This document shows positions 33,745 to 46,137 of a stretch of 64,000 nt of DNA, piece after piece; the stretch's first letter is position 1, and every line of letters starts with the position of its first letter. Made by a program: the position numbers and the translations under genes. Source of the DNA: Turbatrix aceti (taxonomy: Eukaryota; Nematoda; Chromadorea; Rhabditida; Panagrolaimidae); the NCBI GenBank assembly GCA_963969345.1, contig OZ017768.1, forward strand, positions 2,814,718 through 2,878,717, in the 5' to 3' direction. The notes beneath the pieces were generated by a model. The model made no database searches. It was not told the origin of the DNA and saw nothing but the letters and a program-made list of their open reading frames with translations.

Positions 33745-34998
33745 ATGAAGATCATTCGACTGCGCTTCGACGACGGCAGCGAGAAGAACGTGAGTTCTGC
33801 GGACCCGAATGTTCACCGGGCGAGGGCACCTGACGACGTCATCGTTGGCGACTTGTGCCACTACTCAACCGAAGGGGGATTGATCTATGCAAAAGTCATT
33901 GAAATCACCGACATCAATTTGGACAACACCGATGCTCCTCCGGCTCCGAGTTCCGCCTACCAGTCATCGATCATCGACGAACTCGCAAAACTCAGGGAAA
34001 CCATCAAAAACGACGTCTTCAACGAGATTCAGAAATCTTTTGTCCAGAATTCTTCCACGTCTGAGATCGACATCAAGAGCGAGAGCGTGTCACCTTGCAC
34101 CCAGACTTCCGACACACCGGAAATCCTGGAACTGTTGTTTCCCGAGAAAGAAAGTTCAGAACCGCCGACGAAGAAGCCTTGTCGACCCTCTATGCCGAGA
34201 TCCATCGTCAGCACCGATAACAACGACGAAAATGAGTCTTTAGACAAGGATAACGGTCAACTATCTGTCAAACGATCAACCGGTGGTCGTCGCGGTCGAC
34301 AATCGTCTGTTGTATCCAAGGCTGCATGGTTACGTGATCACAGTCGAATCAGTGACTACATGCCGCCTTTTGTGCAGCTGCGGATGTAGACTTCTGATGG
34401 CCGCATTATTCCTATCAACAAGGTTGACTACAGTGATCTGGTCAAGGCATTCAGAGCAAAGTGGAATCATGCCAAGCTGCCTCCAATTGCCAAAAAGTAG
34501 GTTTTTTTGCCTAAAATTGTTCTTACTAATATGTAAATCCCCAGTTTAGATTGAACATGATTTTCGCTTTATCTCCGCACCCCCTGCATCAAGGCCCTCA
34601 TCCAAACCGATATCCGGTCGTTTGTGTACGCGATTAGTTGCTATCTCTTCGACATGGACGTCATTCGTACTGCACACCTACCTGCTAGGCCCAGCGTGTT
34701 TTGCAAAGCATTGAACAACAGGAATGTGATTTTGAAGAAGCGACATCTGAACTCCAAAGCGGAGGATGCGTTTTATTTCCTTGTCGATTATTTCTCGATG
34801 GTCATTGTCGACACGGGCGACTCTGAACACGAGTTGTTTCCTTTGGTCATCAGAAACAGCTTCAATAGAGGGGTCAACGATTTGATCAATGTCGAAAATC
34901 CCAGATCTGATCGTTTGCCGGTGCCGTCGTCCAACTGTTTTCTGCCTTACGTCATCCCCGGCCATGAGCCTATTTTCAACTGTGATACTGCTTTTTGA
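33745..34998 (+). pseudogene. BEN-like member 10, disrupted by a nonsense codon and a 5-base deletion
   Basis: Exon 1 33745..34498 and exon 2 from about 34549 to 34998. Starts MKIIRLRFDDGSEKNVSSAD after TTTTTTCAGAA; the coiled coil is intact. At 34387-34389 a TAG replaces the Glu codon of the usual RVET strand. After the intron, LNMIFA is followed by a net 5-base deletion relative to member 14 (FAVNYLRTPC region), shifting the frame; downstream sequence (YAISCYLFDMDVIRTAHLPA.., FYFLVDYFSM, tail GHEPIFNCDTAF) is well kept. Two independent lesions argue for a true pseudogene. It is the inverted duplicate of member 14. Confidence 0.8.
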
Positions 34999-35166
34999 TT
35001 CATTCTTGTTCCATTTATTATATTGTTGACCTTGTTCATATTGTGAACAAAAAAATGATCGTAATTGTAAAAAACTTTATGGGTGCATCAAATCTCGGGG
35101 TGATCAAAACACAATTAATTTATGTACATGAAACAATGTGTACCGTAAACAGAAATCAATCGAGAT

Positions 35167-36493
35167 TTAAAAAGCGGTATCACAGTTGAAAATAGCCTGA
35201 TGGCCTGGGATGACGTGACGCAGAAAACAGTTGGACCACGGCTCCGGCAAACGATCAGATCTGAGTTTTTCGGTCTTGATCAACTCGTCGACCCATCTAT
35301 TGAAGCTGTTTCGGACAACCAACGGCCATAACGGGAGTTCAACGTCATTTGGATCCATGAGAATCGTCGAAAAATAATCGACAAGGAAGAAGAATGCTTC
35401 CTGTGCTTCTGCGTTCAGATACCGCTTATCGGTGTTAAATGGTCTCTGAATCCTCTTCAGAAACACGGACAGCTTACCGGGTAGAAACGCGGTACGCATG
35501 ATATTCATGTCAAAGAGATAGCAGGCGATGGGATACACGAAATACCGAACATTAGTTTTGCTGAAGGATTTCAGACAGGGAGATTTGAGGTGTTTGATTG
35601 CGAGTTCCATGTTCAGTCTAAAAAAAAAGGAAAAAAAGTATGCAAAAAGACATTTTTGAGCAAAAAACCCACTTTTCAGCAATCGGAGGCAGTTCGGTTG
35701 TTTTTGCCCACTTTGCTTCGAATGCATCGACGAGGGCATCGACCTCCATGTCGGTGACGGGGACGTAGCTGCCATCCACAGTCTGCACCCGTAGTTTTGC
35801 CTTAGGAGGCAGACAGTCACTGATTTGTCCGCAAATAGATAGCCATGCGGGAACGATCGATACTTCTCCAGTCGATTGTCGACCGGTCACTGGCCTGGTC
35901 GACTGCTGGCCAAGCGAGTTATCCGATGACCGGGCACTGGAAATGGAGCTCGGCGTACGAAGAAGCGATCGTTGACGAGGCTTTTTTGTTTCCGGTTCGT
36001 TTGAGGGATCGTGGTGATCAACTGGGTGATCAACAGTACTGGTAATAGACATCGGAGGAGACAGACGACGACGAATTACCTCCCGTGGCGACGATTTTCT
36101 CGAATCCTCGGGAAAAGTTTCCAGAATCCCAGGCGTGGGACAATGCTGGACGGAAGACGACACGTCCTGATGACCTTCGCTCCGGACGCCCGAAGTGCAG
36201 AAATCCTGGACAATAGAACGCAACTTTTGAATTTCGTTCACGACGTCATTTTTGATAGTATCCTTGATTTTCTGAAGTTCGTCCCTCATTTGTTCCTCAA
36301 AAGAAATGGGAGTTGTTGAAGTGCAATCGGCGACGTCTATGACTTCAGCGCTGACCAATCGATCGTCGAGTGAGTAGCGGCAGAGGTCGCCAACGACGAT
36401 GTCGTCAGAAGTCCTCACACAGCGAATATCGGGGTCTGAAGCATTCACGCTTTTTTCGCTTCCATCGTCGAAGCGCAGCGTCAAGAGCTTCAT
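35167..36493 (-). CDS. BEN-like family member 11, 423 aa
   Basis: Exons 36493..35673 and 35617..35167. Starts MKLLTLRFDDGSEKSVNASD; coiled coil QKIKDTIKNDVVNEIQKLRS. It has the longest linker of the single-unit members, with Ser/Arg-rich repeats and ETKKPRQRS. Then AKLRVQTVDGSYVPVTDM to AEK, LNMELAIKHLKSPC, ACYLFDMNIMRTAFLPG, FFFLVDYFSTIL, LVVRNSFN, and the tail HVIPGHQAIFNCDTAF. A hAT-like MITE relic lies about 60 bp upstream of the start. Confidence 0.75.
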
Positions 36494-36549
36494 ACCTGAA
36501 AAGCCCATGAACATTGAAATGCGCAAACCATAAAACTACGTAAACCACA

Positions 36550-36870
36550 AAAATTCCCATGGGAGTCCCATGGGAAATAACTCGGAACTCCTGGGGTATT
36601 TCCCATGGGAAATATCCCGGGACGCCCATGGAACTTTCGGAATTCCCATCCCCGTACAATTTTGAAAATGCGCGCTCCCGCCTAAAATAGCACCGTTATT
36701 TTACGCAAACGCGTGCTTTTTTTCAATTAGGGGAAAAATTTTATTCTAAATGTAAATTTTATTTGATTGTTAACATTAAATGAGTTTTTGGATATCTTTT
36801 GTATCCAAAGTGAAAAAAATATCAACGGGGATTCCCATGGGATAATTCCTCTAATTCTAATTCCCCCGGT
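36550..36870 (-). mobile_element. Degraded hAT-like MITE, second copy
   Basis: Reverse-complement homologue of 48096-48451: CCCATGGGA-rich ends flank a core with CCTAATT and GCACGC.T.TGCGTAAAAT blocks. The CAGGGTGGCGAA termini are lost. Inserted just upstream of member 11, so it may affect that promoter. Confidence 0.7.
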
Positions 36871-37238
36871 GAGAGCGTGTTCCCAACGCGAAAATTTTTT
36901 GCGTGGCATTTTGCCATTGTGTCAAGCTAAGTCCAAGCTTTTGAATGCATTTTATTCGATTGCGCGGTATCGAAACACAAAAAAAAAGATTACGAACCAA
37001 AGTTCCGGCCGAGGTAGCAGCCTTCTAAACTACATATTATCCGCTTGTGGATAGTGATAGCTACTTTGTTTTTTGTTTTTTTGGCATGAGGAATTGTTAG
37101 ATTTTTCGACGTTTTTCATTGCCGCCGTTTTTTCATTTACCTATTTTTTCTGATATGAAAATCGTAAGACAGCTTTTTTGTGATCGTTTTTATTTCTCGT
37201 TCGGCAGTTTTGCTCTATTATATTTTCATTTTTTAGGC
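36871..37238. other. Intergenic with a relic start
   Basis: At 37150-37175 TTTTTTCTGATATGAAAATC resembles a family start context whose acceptor AG has mutated (CTGAT), followed by unrelated sequence. Confidence 0.4.
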
Positions 37239-37454
37239 ATGAAGATCATTCGACTGCGTTTCGGCACCGGCAGCGAGATGATCGCGAATTCTGCAGACCC
37301 ATATATCTCCCGTGCAAGGGAGCCTGACGACGTCATCGTTGGCGACCTCTGCCGCTACCTGCTCGACGGTCAATGGGTCATCGCTGAAGTCGTTAATGTC
37401 GCCGGCATTCCCCTCCCGGCGTCCCATTTTACTCATTGGCTTCCCGATCTTTGA
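37239..37454 (+). pseudogene. BEN-like exon-1 fragment (N-terminal module only)
   Basis: MKIIRLRFGTGSEMIANSAD..VIVGDLCRYLLDGQWVIAEVVNV, then unrelated residues and a stop at 37452. It keeps the TTTTTTAGGC acceptor before ATG. No coiled coil or BEN unit follows. It could make a 71-residue isolated module, but is more likely a relic. Confidence 0.7.
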
Positions 37455-37582
37455 ATTTCGTTTCATTTCATTTTTGATCTTGCAATTAAAAATGTCGGTA
37501 CAAGAATAAAAACACGAAAAAAAGGTCGTACGCGATCGGTAAATAAGAAATGCCGCATTTTTAGGTATGCGTGCGCGCGGAC

Positions 37583-37598
37583 GGGTTTCACAGCGATT
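37583..37598 (+). promoter_or_regulatory. GGGTTTCACAGCGATT motif, copy 3
   Basis: Exact match, about 230 bp upstream of member 12, pointing toward it. Confidence 0.45.
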
Positions 37599-37826
37599 TT
37601 AGGGCCTACCATGTCAAATTGCCGGACCGACCGATCTTTTCTTGGTTTATGTCATTTTATTTTATTTTTGCGCTTGTGTGTTCGTTCCTGGAAACGTTTG
37701 CTGTATTTTCTGCGCCAGAAGTAATGAAATTGAAGTCTTCCTGGTTTAAAAATCGTAACTTGCGCTCGCGTCTCTTATTGTTGAAAATTTTGTTGTTTTC
37801 GACGAACATTCATGATATTTCTAGGC

Positions 37827-38851
37827 ATGAAGATCCTGAGACTGCGCTTCGACGACGGAACCGAGCAGATCTCGAGTTCTGCAGACCCGTGTGTTCGTCG
37901 GACGAGAGTATCTGACGACATTGCCGTTGGCGATCTTTGCCACTACCTACTCAATGGTCGGTTGGTCTTCGCTGAAATCGTTGACGTCGCCGACATTGAC
38001 ACGCCCGAGGACGCTCCAGGGACCCGTTCCACTCATCAAAATGACATCGTGTGCGAGATTCAGAAAATGCTGTGCTCTGCCCAGCCTTCTGACATACCAA
38101 ACATCCGGGGACTGTCGTGTGTGAATGAAAACGCGGAGCCGCCAGCGAAGAAGCGTCGGAACCAGGACGAACAGTCGATCAGTTCACGTACTGATTCAGC
38201 ATTGGATTCCAGAATCAGTACGTATATTCCATGGGGTGCAGACTTCCGGATTCATACTTCTGATGACCGTTACGCGCCGCTCAGCACCCTGCGTCACGAC
38301 GATCTGGTCAAGGCTTTCGAGGCGAAGTGGAAACACGTCAAATTGCCTGTCATCGCTGAAAAGTGGGTTTTTTTACCAATTTTTTGTGTTTTTGTGCTTA
38401 CAGATCAACTTTTTTCTTCAGGCTAAACTTGCCATTCGCAGTTCGGCACCTCAAGGAACCCTGCATCAAGGCCTTCAACAAACCCTGCGCTTCATCGATC
38501 GTAAACGCCGTTAGCTACTATCTTTTCGATAGGAAAGTCCTGCTCACCGCCTTCCTCCCCGGCTTACCCAGCGAGTACTGCAAGGTGATTCGCACGCCGG
38601 TGAACCAAGACAAGCGGAATCTCAACACAGAAGCGCAAGAAGCATTCTTTTTCCTCGTCGATTATTTTTCAACGATTCTCTTCGAGCCGCGAGACTCGAC
38701 CTACGCATTGTGGCACGCAGTCATCAGAAACTGCTTCAACAGGCGTGTCTCCGAGCTGATTTATAGAAAAAAACGCGGTTCCGACGTCTTATTATCGCCT
38801 TATATCATCGCAGGTCACAGGCCTATTTTTAACTGTCAAAATGCTTTTTGA
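37827..38851 (+). CDS. BEN-like family member 12, short form, 321 aa
   Basis: Exons 37827..38362 and 38422..38851. Starts MKILRLRFDDGTEQISSSAD after TTTCTAGGC. Compact linker with HQNDIVCEIQKML and PPAKKRR. Then ADFRIHTSDDRYAPLSTL to AEK, LNLPFAVRHLKEPC, YYLFDRKVLLTAFLPG, FFFLVDYFSTILF, HAVIRNCFN, and the tail IIAGHRPIFNCQNAF. The second exon uses CAG|G rather than CAG|A, keeping Lys. Confidence 0.73.
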
Positions 38852-39139
38852 ACACGGTTTCCGACTTTTTTGAATGAAGTGCACATTTTTTTGTACACCG
38901 CTCGAGAAGAGCGAAAAATGATGGATGTAGGAATGATACAGTTACTATTTTGACTGTGAAGTATACCTATTGTTTTGATTACGATTGGTGCCAAAAATTT
39001 CGGGTTTTCGAGTCGGGACCCGAAATTTCGAGTTTTCGTGTCGGGATTTGTTTTTTTTTTGCACCACTGAATACGATGTGTGTTTTTTTAGTTTTGCGAA
39101 TTTAGAGTTTTTACCGTTTCAGCGATCGTTGTTTGAATC

Positions 39140-42100
39140 ATGGATTTTCCAATTCGGATTCCTGTCTCCGATCCCAAAAAGCGGCATGCAATTATTCGAT
39201 TTAACTCAAATCTCCACGTTGACATTTCACAATTTCAACGACGAGAGCTTCGCATGAAGCGTCAGGACAACCGCAGCCACGAACCGACAACCGTTGCTGA
39301 ACAGGATTACGGTGCTGGCTCGGAGTACGGTAGGGCAGCGAGGGAAGAAGCGAGGAGAAAGAAATTCGGTCGGATCGCACGAACGTATCAAATTGATCGT
39401 CAGCCCTGGCTGCTTTCGATCACCGATCCTGCAACTGGCAGGGAGAAGAAATATCGATCAATTATCGATCAAACGAATGAACACGCTGATTTTTGGATTT
39501 TTGAAAAGGTTGGCTGAAAAAAACATTTTTTGACTTGTGATGAATATTTTTGCAGAAAGGAGACGTCTTCAACGCCTACAAGGTCAATGAATGGCACAAT
39601 TTCCTGCCTATCGCCCAGCACAAGATCCTGGATATCGATCAGGCCGAGGAACAGTTCCAGAGGAGGAACAGGGTGCTCAATCAGTTTGCCCTCAAGGCGC
39701 AGATTCAACAACAGCTCAAGGACGGCGAGGAAGATGGGGGAAAGACGGTTGTTAGCAGCTTGTTGGTGGGTTTTTGTTTTTTCTGGCTTCAAACTGAATT
39801 TCGACCTAAAACTATATTTTTTTTTAATTCTTGGCATCAATGCATAAAATTCGGCCGTTACAGATTTTTAGGCTGACCGAAAAAAAGAAGAAAAAAGTTT
39901 TATTTTATAAAATTTAATATATAAGACGATGACAACAAAAATTTTTTTTATGAGCCTTTTTTTTGCACTTATTTTCAGCGTTTACTTTATTACAACGTAA
40001 AGTGCTTCAAAAAAGCATATTCCATCGTAGTTGCCCCGAAACTCGGAATCATTTTCCATGATGCGTAATTATGGCAAATTTACTTTTCAGACATGTTCGA
40101 GACGCTTAATTGCCTAAAATCTCTTTTTTTCTGATAACCTGAGTCGCGAACGACCTGTTGACGCTTCTTCTCTTTTTATTCGATAATTTTGAACACCTAG
40201 TCCAAACATGAACGTAAATGTTGCGTTTTTATTCAATCTGATACACGGTGGCGGTTTGATTTAAATAAACGGTTTTTTTGCATTATTACTTTTTTCGTAA
40301 AAACACTTTTTATTGTCAATCAACATAAAAACAATAACAAAAAACAATAACAAAAAACAACAACAAAGTAATGGAAAAAAGACGGTAGAGGAATACCCTT
40401 ACGCAGTAGCATAGCTCGGCTACCGCGCCACCCCGACGCAGTAGTAGCATAGTTTGGCCATTGCGCCAGCCCAACGCAGTAACATAACTTGGCTACTGCG
40501 TCAAAGAGGAGAGGGAAGCAGCACGCCGCAATAGCGTAACTTGGCTATTGTGTCGAGATGGGAGTTGAAAAAATTTACACGACGATTACAATTACAAAAA
40601 ATGATACTTTATCCGTTGAAGAGCATTGTCCAAGAAAAATGATAAAAAAAATATCCAGTAACAAATCAAAAAAGGATGATTTTAGAGAAACAATTACGAC
40701 GACGATGTTAGCTATTTTAGAGGCGATTTTGATTAACTTGGGTCGATGTCCACGAGCAGCGAAGAGGGTAGCCATCCGAGTAAGCCGAATCCTGAAAAAT
40801 AACACGAAATAAGAAGAAAACAGACAAAAAAACACAAAAAACGATCAGAAAAAACTCATGTAATCAAAAAAGTCAGAACAGTTATCTTTGATTGCCCCGC
40901 CACGAAAAGTCGAACAAACAGTCCACACTACAACGTTGTTCGTTTGTCCGATTTTTCGTAGCGTTACATAAGTTTTTTTCTGATCGTTTTTTGAGTTTTT
41001 TTGTCTGTTTTTTTCTTATGGCGTTTATTTCGTGTTATTTTTCAGGATTCGGCTTACTCGGATGGCTACCCTTTTCGCTGCTCGTGGACATCGACCCAAG
41101 TTAATCAAAATCGCCTCTAAAATAGCTAACATCGTCGTCGTAATTGTTTCTCTAAAATCATCCTTTTTTGATTTGTTACTGGATATTTTTTTTATCATTT
41201 TTCTTGGACAATGCTCTTCAACGGATAAAGTATCATTTTTTGTAATTGTAATCGTCGTGTAAATTTTTTCAACTCCCATCTCGACACAATAGCCAAGTTA
41301 CGCTATTGCGGCGTGCTGCTTCCCTCTCCTCTTTGACGCAGTAGCCAAGTTATGTTACTGCGTTGGGCTGGCGCAATGGCCAAACTATGCTACTACTGCG
41401 TCGGGGTGGCGCGGTAGCCGAGCTATGCTACTGCGTAAGGGTATTCCTCTACCGTCTTTTTTCCATTACTTTGTTGTTGTTTTTTGTTATTGTTTTTATG
41501 TTGATTGAGAATAAAACGCATCATAAAAAAATCATGGACGCAATACACGCTGCCTCGGTGTTTCTGACACGAAAATAAACATGCGTTGTCTTGCGAGTAT
41601 GTGAAAGTGTTATGTATTCAGCGACAGTTTTCGGCATTCAAATAATTTTCTTTTGTTTTGGCATTTTGCTGTGACATTGAGGAGAGACCAGGCTTTTCAA
41701 CGCATTTTCAACTGCATCGATAGCATAAAATCCAACTTTGCTGCAAGCCCGCAAAGTGAGCAAAGATTGAAAATTTTGAAAATGCCTTTGTTGATTTTTT
41801 GCAAAAACCAGTCATACTTTTCAAATTTTGGCCTCTATCCACCTTTGCCCCTACCATAAGCTTGGATTTAAGCCAACACCCGTGACTCGAACTACCATAT
41901 CCGTCTCGGTATAAGAACATGAAATTTGGGCCTTTTTGACCGCGGTGCGGGCGCATTTAGTGTGGCATGATTCTGCACCAATTGGGCTCGAACTTGCCAA
42001 CTGTGACCTCCTAGTGTTGGCAAAAAAGAAATAAAGCACCTATCACAATCCACAATCGAGGTGCTGCCGTGCAAAAAGGATACTCTGAACAAGGAACAAT

Positions 42101-45100
42101 TGTACGCGCGTGGTGTTCCCCGCAATTTTTCACTGTTGACGGGGGATTTTGTAAGGCTTCTACTTCGGCCGAAACATAGCTTGGTGGCTTTTTTTTTGTT
42201 TGCCAACACTAGGAGTTGGCATGTTCGAACCCAATTGGTGCAGAATCATGCCACACTAAATGCGCCCGCACCGCGGTCAAAAAGGCCCAAATTTCATGTT
42301 CTTATACCGAGACGGATATGGTAGTTCGAGTCACGGGTGTTGGCTTAAATCCAAGCTTATGGTAGGGGCAAAGGTGGATAGAGGCCAAAATTTGAAAAGT
42401 ATGACTGGTTTTTGCAAAAAATCAACAAAGGCATTTTCAAAATTTTCAATCTTTGCTCACTTTGCGGGCTTGCAGCAAAGTTGGATTTTATGCTATCGAT
42501 GCAGTTGAAAATGCGTTGAAAAGCCTGGTCTCTCCTCAATGTCACAGCAAAATGCCAAAACAAAAGAAAATTATTTGAATGCCGAAAACTGTCGCTGAAT
42601 ACATAACACTTTCACATACTCGCAAGACAACGCATGTTTATTTTCGTGTCAGAAACACCGAGGCAGCGTGGCGCAATGTGCAAAAAAATTGTAAAAATAG
42701 TTTCACAGTACAATGAAATGACAAAATTATTATAATTCAAAAATATTGCGCCTGATCACTAAATTTATAAATGCTGATCGCAGTTTAAACGAAAAATGCA
42801 CTAAAAGAGTTGTTGCAGAATTTTCCTGTGGTGTTTTCTGAAAAAGCAGTAATAGCAAGTTTTGGCTTCTGGGCCTAACTCCGGATGCTTTTTGTTGTAT
42901 AAACGCAAAAAATGAATTACTGTGAGGTCTACTTTGAGTTTTCGAAAAACGTTAAAAAAACAGGCTGTTGAAAAAAATTTTTGTTGTCATCGTCTTATAT
43001 CAAAAAAAATGAGCTTTTGCATTTTTTTTAGTTTTGGTTTCAAGTGTTTGATTGATTTTTTGGCCGGTTTTATGCCAGATTGCCACGTTTTTCATTTTCA
43101 TTTTGTTTATGTTATTTTTTAAATATTTGTAATTTTTTAATTTTTTAAAATTTTCACAACATGACTTCAGAAAATCAGAGACAACCACAGCGATGAAGAC
43201 GATGAGGACGACGACGATGATGAGACCGGTGTTGCAAGCGCTGACAAACCCCTGAAAAAATCCAAATACAAAAAAAGCGATGGACGCTACAACAAGGACA
43301 AAAAAGTACGTGTCAAGAGTGCCAACGAAGTTGCAGCCTACGAATCCGACGATGGCGACGATGACATGAAGGAGTTCGATTACATGACGGATTCTGGATC
43401 TGAAAGCGAGTAGGTTTATAGTATAAACTTTTTACCTATTGTTTTATCCACATTGTAATTTTTTTCCGCAATTTTTAGCCGGGATGAAAAAACAGCGGAA
43501 GAAAAGATGGACGAAGCACTCGTAGCAGTCGGCGATGAAATGGGTCTTCGCAAGATTATCGACGACAACGAGTCTGAATCCGATGAGGAAGAAGAACAGG
43601 AGAACGAGGTCGACAAGAAAGATTCTGCATCGAAGGCGCGTGCTGGAGCTGCTGGCGATGAAAAAAGGGAATCTGACGACTCGGAGGATGACGATCCGGA
43701 TTCGACGACGATCACTTCGCCGCTGCTACTTCAGGTTGGTTTTTTTAGAAATTCTGAAAAAAAAGGAAAGTTCCTATCAGGATTGGCAAAGAGCCGTTTT
43801 TTTTGTTTGCGAACGAGCACGAACAATTTAATAGACAGTCTGCGAGCCGATTTACATTCGACGACCCCTCAATTTTTACACTTTGAAATGTTTTGAATCT
43901 AAATTGTAGAAGACCCTAAGGGTAGTCTATAACCGCAATATTAGATTTTTAAAAAATCGGATTCTGGAGATTTGGCTTCAGATGTGTTTTCATAAAAATG
44001 AATGTCACGTGTTTCGTTTGGGGGGAAATAATCTGAAAATTTGCATACGGGGGTTTCAGAGCACGGGGAATACGATGGCTTACTCAGATTTTTCAAAAAA
44101 CAACTGAAAATATTTTTTTTTGCAAGTATTTGAATTTTGGCGTCACAAAATTGGGCTTTACCACGCCCAAAAAACATAATCACCCATTTTCATATATCCT
44201 ATCTGAAAGAGCGATTTTTTTGGCTCCACATGTAGTTTCCGTTTGAAAAATTTAGGGTCTGGAATCACCTTTTAGGTCCCGATTTGTCGTCAAAACGACC
44301 AAAAACCCCCTCAAAAAAAATGGCGGGAAGTGCGCACGCGCGCGCGCACGCGCAAAAAAGGGGGTTTTTTGGTCGTTTTGACGACAAATCGGGACCTAAA
44401 AGGTGATTCCAGACCCTAAATTTTTCAAACGGAAACTACATGTTGAGCCAAAAAAATCGCTCTTTCAGATAGGATATATGAAAATGGGTGATTATTTTTT
44501 TTGAGCGTGGTAAAGCCCAATTTTGTGACGCCAAAATTCAAATACTTGCAAAAAAAAATACTTGCAGTTGTTTTTTTAAAAATTTGAGTATGCTGTCGTA
44601 TTCCCTGTCTTCTGAAACCCCCGTAAACAAATTTTCAGATTTTTTGCTTAGAAACGAAGCGCGCGCCATTCTTTTTTGGGGAGAACTATGAAAACACATC
44701 TGAAGCCAAATCTCCAGAATCCGATTTTTTAAAAATCTAATATTGCGGTTATAGACTGCCCTTAGGGTCTTCTACAACTTAGACTCAAAACATTTGAAAG
44801 TGTAAAATTTGAGGGGTCGGGCTTTTCCCCTTATAGGAAAATCGGCTCGCAGACTGTCTATTAAAAAATTTGTTTGAAGACTTGACCAAACGCGAACAGT
44901 TTTGACCGTGTTCGCTTTTTTTATCGATCTCACGGATTTTTTTATCGATTGTGCAAAAATTTGTTCCCTCAAGTAGAAAAATGAAAAACTGGGTGATTAC
45001 CTCCATTTTATCCCAATTTTTGTTCATTTTTCGGTTCAGAAAATTTCACTTTCTTCGCGAACGAACAAATAAATTTAAGAAAAATTTGTACGCGTACAAA

Positions 45101-45636
45101 CAGAAAAAATCAATTTTGTTCTCGAACGAACAAGAACATTCGCCCAACTTTGGTTACTATTTTTTTAGAAAAAGGATGACCTCAAACGCGATCTTCCCGA
45201 TTTCGGAGATTCAGGATCATCGGCAAAGAAAATCAAGCTGGAGGGAGAATCCAGCAGTTGGGCGCTGCCGAATCGTGCGAATTCCCCGAATCGGCCGAAT
45301 TTCAACGCTCCCACCGTAACCGATCTCGAGGCGGACGCGCACCTGATCGAACGCGTTCGTCACCAGCTTCTCCGCAAGCCACACACGACCAAGGATCTGC
45401 TCAACATCATGCGTCCCCAGTTTCCGGGAGTCAGTAAGCAAGAACTCGTTCAGAAGCTCGCGGATGTACTCCGGAAGCTCAAGGCCAAGCAGGAACGACG
45501 CCCCGGTGAAAAAAAGGGATTACTTTACTTTTCTTTGGATCCCAAGGTTGGTTTTTGTTTATTTTCAAGTGAATATTAAAAAAAGAATTTGTGTTTTATT
45601 TAAAAAAAATTGTTTTTTTAGGTTGGCAACAATTAA
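39140..45636 (+). CDS. GTF2F1: Transcription initiation factor IIF subunit alpha (RAP74), 488 aa
   Basis: Large subunit of TFIIF, which binds RNA polymerase II and aids promoter loading and elongation. Exons: 39140..39508, 39556..39765, 43171..43409, 43479..43734, 45169..45546, 45622..45636; the frame closes at 488 residues. The N-terminal TFIIF dimerisation domain has AGSEYGRAAREEARRKKFG and DRQPWLLSI; exon 2 has FNAYKVNEWHNFLPIAQHK. The middle is acidic/Lys-rich (EFDYMTDSGSESD, then Asp/Glu/Ser). The C-terminal winged helix has RKPHTTKDLLNIM and KGLLYFSLD. The last exon adds only five codons. Poly(A) signal AATAAA at 45737. Introns of about 3.4 and 1.4 kb contain three large palindromes. 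A short A/G-rich stretch near 39866 could be a small extra exon but lacks a good donor. Confidence 0.93.
40305..41516. repeat. 1.2-kb palindrome in a GTF2F1 intron, with hairpin sub-repeats
   Basis: Two arms of about 600 bp meet at CAACGTTG (about 40931-40938). Each arm has four tandem units such as ACGCAGTAACATAACTTGGC..TACTGCGT, each itself a small hairpin. Arm identity is high with small indels, for example an extra CAATAACAAAAAA in the left arm. Mirrored 76-84 codon ORFs exist but look like by-products. Confidence 0.85.
41546..42670. repeat. 1.1-kb inverted repeat in the same intron, nearly perfect arms
   Basis: The arms 41546-42028 and 42190-42670 are near-identical reverse complements ending CACGCTGCCTCGG / CCGAGGCAGCGTG, with a 161-bp spacer. 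A small indel distinguishes the arms near the inner end. No transposase ORF. Confidence 0.88.
43829..44862. repeat. 1.0-kb palindrome in another GTF2F1 intron
   Basis: Arms of about 490 bp meet around GCGCACGCGCGCGCGCACGC (about 44330-44350). The outer ends carry TAGACAGTCTGCGAGCCGAT and its complement. The arms are more diverged than in the 41.5 kb repeat. A one-arm relic lies at 26640-26725. Confidence 0.85.
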
Positions 45637-46137
45637 GATGAAAGCGGCATTCGTTCATCTTATGCGCAAACTTCTTCGTCTGCCTTCTTCGAACTGAAAT
45701 TTTTGAATTTGTTTGTTTCAAATGTTGTCGTGGATCAATAAATCTTTTTTTTAAGGAAGATCGTTTTTTTTGGAATGACAAAAAAATCGTTCAAAAAAAT
45801 GTTTTTAAACATAAATTTATAAATTTTTGGTTGCAATTTTGATGAGTTCGGATTACAAAAAATCGTTAACCAAGAGTGTTTTTCTTCTGGTTGTGCCATT
45901 TTTTAATTCCGAATAATCTGACTTCCAACAGGTTTTACGTTTTTCATTTGTTGGTCTCGAAGTAGGTTTACGTTTCTTCTGAAGTTGATCAAAACAGGAC
46001 CCCTTTTCCGGCGATGCTTATCATCAAACCCGTATCATTTGTCGTCGAATTATCATCTCGGATGCAGCAAAAGCCCTTTATAATAAAAAAAATGCATATC
46101 AACAATAAATATAATAAATAAAGGGAACAAGAATGAA
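45637..46137. other. 3' UTR of GTF2F1 and intergenic DNA
   Basis: AATAAA at 45737-45742 follows the stop by about 100 bp. The rest is AT-rich; no gene seen. Confidence 0.5.

Noticed and set aside
39866..39892. Small Lys-rich exon of GTF2F1
   Set aside because: An acceptor exists but no GT donor in the right phase; the neighbouring exons already join in frame without it.
40558..41279. Mirrored 76-84 codon ORFs in the 40.3-kb palindrome
   Set aside because: They are the same sequence on both arms, have no recognisable domain, and lie within an intron repeat; the open frames follow from arm symmetry.
41708..42508. Identical 82-codon ORFs on opposite strands
   Set aside because: A direct result of near-identical inverted arms; no codon bias or family support.
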